15,758 bases of DNA from positions 1 through 15,758 of the forward strand of contig JAJYPA010000144.1 of NCBI GenBank assembly GCA_021795795.1, read 5' to 3'. The DNA comes from Pseudomonadota bacterium (GTDB lineage: Bacteria > Pseudomonadota > Gammaproteobacteria > Halothiobacillales > Halothiobacillaceae). How positions within the stretch are numbered: the stretch's first letter is position 1; each line of letters begins with the position of its first letter. Positions 14,231 through 15,758 of the stretch are shown one piece after another. The notes under the pieces are model-generated. The model was not told the DNA's origin, did no database searches, and saw only the letters and a list, made by a program, of their open reading frames with translations. The position numbers and the translations under genes are program-made.

Positions 14231-15411
14231 TTTTTGGACATAGCTTTTGTCAAGCCCTTTGTCGCCAGACTGGCCGCACTGGAACCCACATCCAATCCGG
14301 ATAAGTTGACACTGCCAGCCATGGCATGAGCAAATGACGGAACCATAAGCATGGCCAATAAGCCAACTAGGTCGAAGATCCCCAATTGCGCAACTATTCC
14401 CATATTGATAGTCATGCTTTTCCACATGGTCGCGGCTGTGCCAACGCTGTTCGCCGCCGCGTTAAGGTTCTGAGCATTTTGAGCGAACGCCAGCATGCCG
14501 ACCCCTATCAGCGAGGCCACTACCACTGCCGCCAAGTAGTATATCCCACTCATGATCAGGAATTTAAGCCACCCTTCAAACAGGAATCTGGTGATGGGCA
14601 GGACCAGAAAGGGGATAAAGACCGGCCCAACCGCAATGGCCACGGCGATTCCAATCTGAAACGTGATGAACAGAACGCAAAATAAAATAGAAGAAAGCAT
14701 CAATACAAATGCCCACGGTATGAGCATTGCCAAGTCTTGTGCACCTCTTATTGTCGCCGAGAAAATACTGACGATATCACCTGGTAAAGATTCCCAGCCA
14801 TCCTTCAACGTGAGGTGCGGACTTAGCGAGTGCCACAGGGCGGTTACTACACTTCCGTAATTGGAAAACATCTGCTGGGCCACGCTATATCCATTTTCGG
14901 AGTTCGTTTGAGTTAGCGTAGACGCGGCGTAGAAGAATCCATTAATTACGGCTGAGGAAAACGCTGGATAAAATTCCAGCATGGCCAAGGTAATTCCATA
15001 ATATATCGCCAGAATGAATATCGGCCGCAAACCCATATGCCAGACATCGGCCTGAGACAGCATGATCATGATACCAAGCCACGTGAAGCCAATTCCACCC
15101 AGTATTGATGCAAGTCCTTCCGCGTCGGGAATAAAATGCTTTGCCATGGTGGCTCCAGCCGTTTGCATGGTATGAATGATGGAATCAAATTGCGAATAGT
15201 TGATCGACGATGTTTTATCGCTGATAGTGATTCCGCCGGTAGTGTTGTTGGCTGAATTTGTTGGAGGCTGGCCTGCATCTGCCGCCTGTATCTGTTGCTC
15301 CAATTGCGGAGGCACGATGGCCGCCGCAGGTATCGCGTAGGCGGATGCCGTCAGGAACAGGAAAATCAGCATCAGACTATTGATGCAACCATTAATTTTA
15401 AATTTTCTCAT
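14227..15411 (-). CDS. trbL: Type IV secretion inner-membrane protein, TrbL/VirB6 family
   Basis: The 394-residue protein has a signal-like start ending AYA (24-26), a polar Gln/Asn/Thr-rich stretch, then multiple membrane helices at about 102-120, 128-150, 226-247, 249-273, 285-309 and 336-358. The diagnostic part is GPVFIPFLVLPITRFLFEGW (262-281), the conserved core of VirB6/TrbL channel proteins. The family forms the inner-membrane channel through which DNA or protein substrates enter the secretion machine. Length matches the shorter TrbL proteins. The VirB5/TrbJ-like gene ends 21 bases upstream, and the order TrbJ then TrbL is that of P-type conjugation systems, here without an intervening TrbK. 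The ribosome site is not clear. The family call is firm; the exact symbol is a best guess. Confidence 0.88.
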   Translation of the reverse strand: MRKFKINGCINSLMLIFLFLTASAYAIPAAAIVPPQLEQQIQAADAGQPPTNSANNTTGGITISDKTSSINYSQFDSIIHTMQTAGATMAKHFIPDAEGLASILGGIGFTWLGIMIMLSQADVWHMGLRPIFILAIYYGITLAMLEFYPAFSSAVINGFFYAASTLTQTNSENGYSVAQQMFSNYGSVVTALWHSLSPHLTLKDGWESLPGDIVSIFSATIRGAQDLAMLIPWAFVLMLSSILFCVLFITFQIGIAVAIAVGPVFIPFLVLPITRFLFEGWLKFLIMSGIYYLAAVVVASLIGVGMLAFAQNAQNLNAAANSVGTAATMWKSMTINMGIVAQLGIFDLVGLLAMLMVPSFAHAMAGSVNLSGLDVGSSAASLATKGLTKAMSKK

Positions 15412-15432
15412 AGCTGAATGCTCATCCTATAG

Positions 15433-15758
15433 TCAAGGGGTTAAGCGGTTTGATAACATTGCAGAATCGGCCTGATTGGCGGAGGCTTTGGATGCGGCAT
15501 CAGCGCTAAGCACGCTCGCCGCCACCTGATCCGCATACGTGTTTGCGATATGGTTCTGGTCATTCACCGCACTCATCTGCGTAGATCCTCCCGACACAGC
15601 ATTCGCCTTCTGCAATTGCGCCTGCTGAATAGCCGCCAGCATCTGCTGATTCTGCTTCTCCAGGGTGGTTAATTGCGCAGAGAGTAGCTGAAACCCGCCC
15701 ACATTCCCGGAAATGCCGGCCATTTGGGCTTGCTGTGCCTGGATGACGGGGATTCTCT
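15433..15758 (-). CDS. trbJ: C-terminal part of a VirB5/TrbJ-like T4SS protein; runs off the right edge
   Basis: The frame is open to the window edge; the first in-window Met (15723) is internal, since the upstream codons read RIPVIQAQQAQ and continue the same pattern. The visible 108 or so residues are helical and Gln/Ala-rich: QLLSAQLTTLEKQNQQMLAA, then QQAQLQKANAVSG, ending in a Ala/Ser-rich tail (VLSADAASKASANQADSA). This matches the C-terminal region of VirB5/TrbJ proteins, minor pilus components and chaperones exported to the periplasm. Its position directly before TrbL supports the call. The symbol is tentative because the diagnostic N-terminal part is outside the window. Confidence 0.65.
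   Translation of the reverse strand, partial: RIPVIQAQQAQMAGISGNVGGFQLLSAQLTTLEKQNQQMLAAIQQAQLQKANAVSGGSTQMSAVNDQNHIANTYADQVAASVLSADAASKASANQADSAMLSNRLTP

Overview
The window looks like an accessory region of a Gram-negative proteobacterium, most likely an integrated conjugative element or a plasmid. Three predicted lipoproteins, a Sec-type secreted protein and a mid-range GC content point to a diderm host. A P-type/VirB-like type IV secretion (T4SS) block on the minus strand at the right end points to a conjugative element. An acidithiobacilli-like host is a guess from general flavour only; nothing here proves the taxon.

Layout. Bases 1-882 (minus) carry the C-terminal part of a secreted protein whose full-length paralogue lies at 3129-4682 (minus). 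The N-terminal part is missing and the two copies differ mainly in a hydrophobic Gly/Ala-rich segment. Between them, on the plus strand, are a lipoprotein (949-1524), a cold-shock domain / zinc-ribbon / CFI-box fusion protein (1546-2109), a possible 43-residue protein (2163-2294) and a second lipoprotein (2338-3063). A strong bidirectional terminator (3084-3114) separates the convergent genes. A large UvrD/Rep-type SF1 helicase with all its motifs and an N-terminal helical extension follows (4977-7460, plus).

From 7513 to 9938 there are small genes of unknown function: a coupled minus-strand pair (8465 to 7513), a plus-strand 86-residue protein, a 61-residue helical minus-strand protein and a one-helix basic membrane protein (9938 to 9456). 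Two copies of a 72-bp sequence holding a minus-strand terminator lie here. One has a gene in front of it; the other, at 8622-8693, has none and looks like the remnant of a duplicated gene end.

The most unusual locus is 10198-13816 (plus). It encodes an 887-residue protein with an N-terminal HEPN-like R-x4-H motif, seven or eight membrane segments and two Cdc48/FtsH-class AAA+ ATPase domains. Close behind come a small lipoprotein resembling DUF4878 and a permuted papain-like (YiiX/NlpC-P60 type) hydrolase whose start overlaps the lipoprotein end. Together they would form a membrane ATPase, a lipoprotein and a thiol hydrolase acting at the cell envelope. The divergent intergenic region has two identical CCCATATGGG palindromes exactly two helical turns apart, a good operator candidate.

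The right end (15758 to 14000, minus) has the end of a VirB5/TrbJ-like gene, a TrbL/VirB6 gene and a 76-residue membrane protein overlapping the TrbL stop. No tRNA, rRNA, CRISPR array, transposase or integrase was seen.
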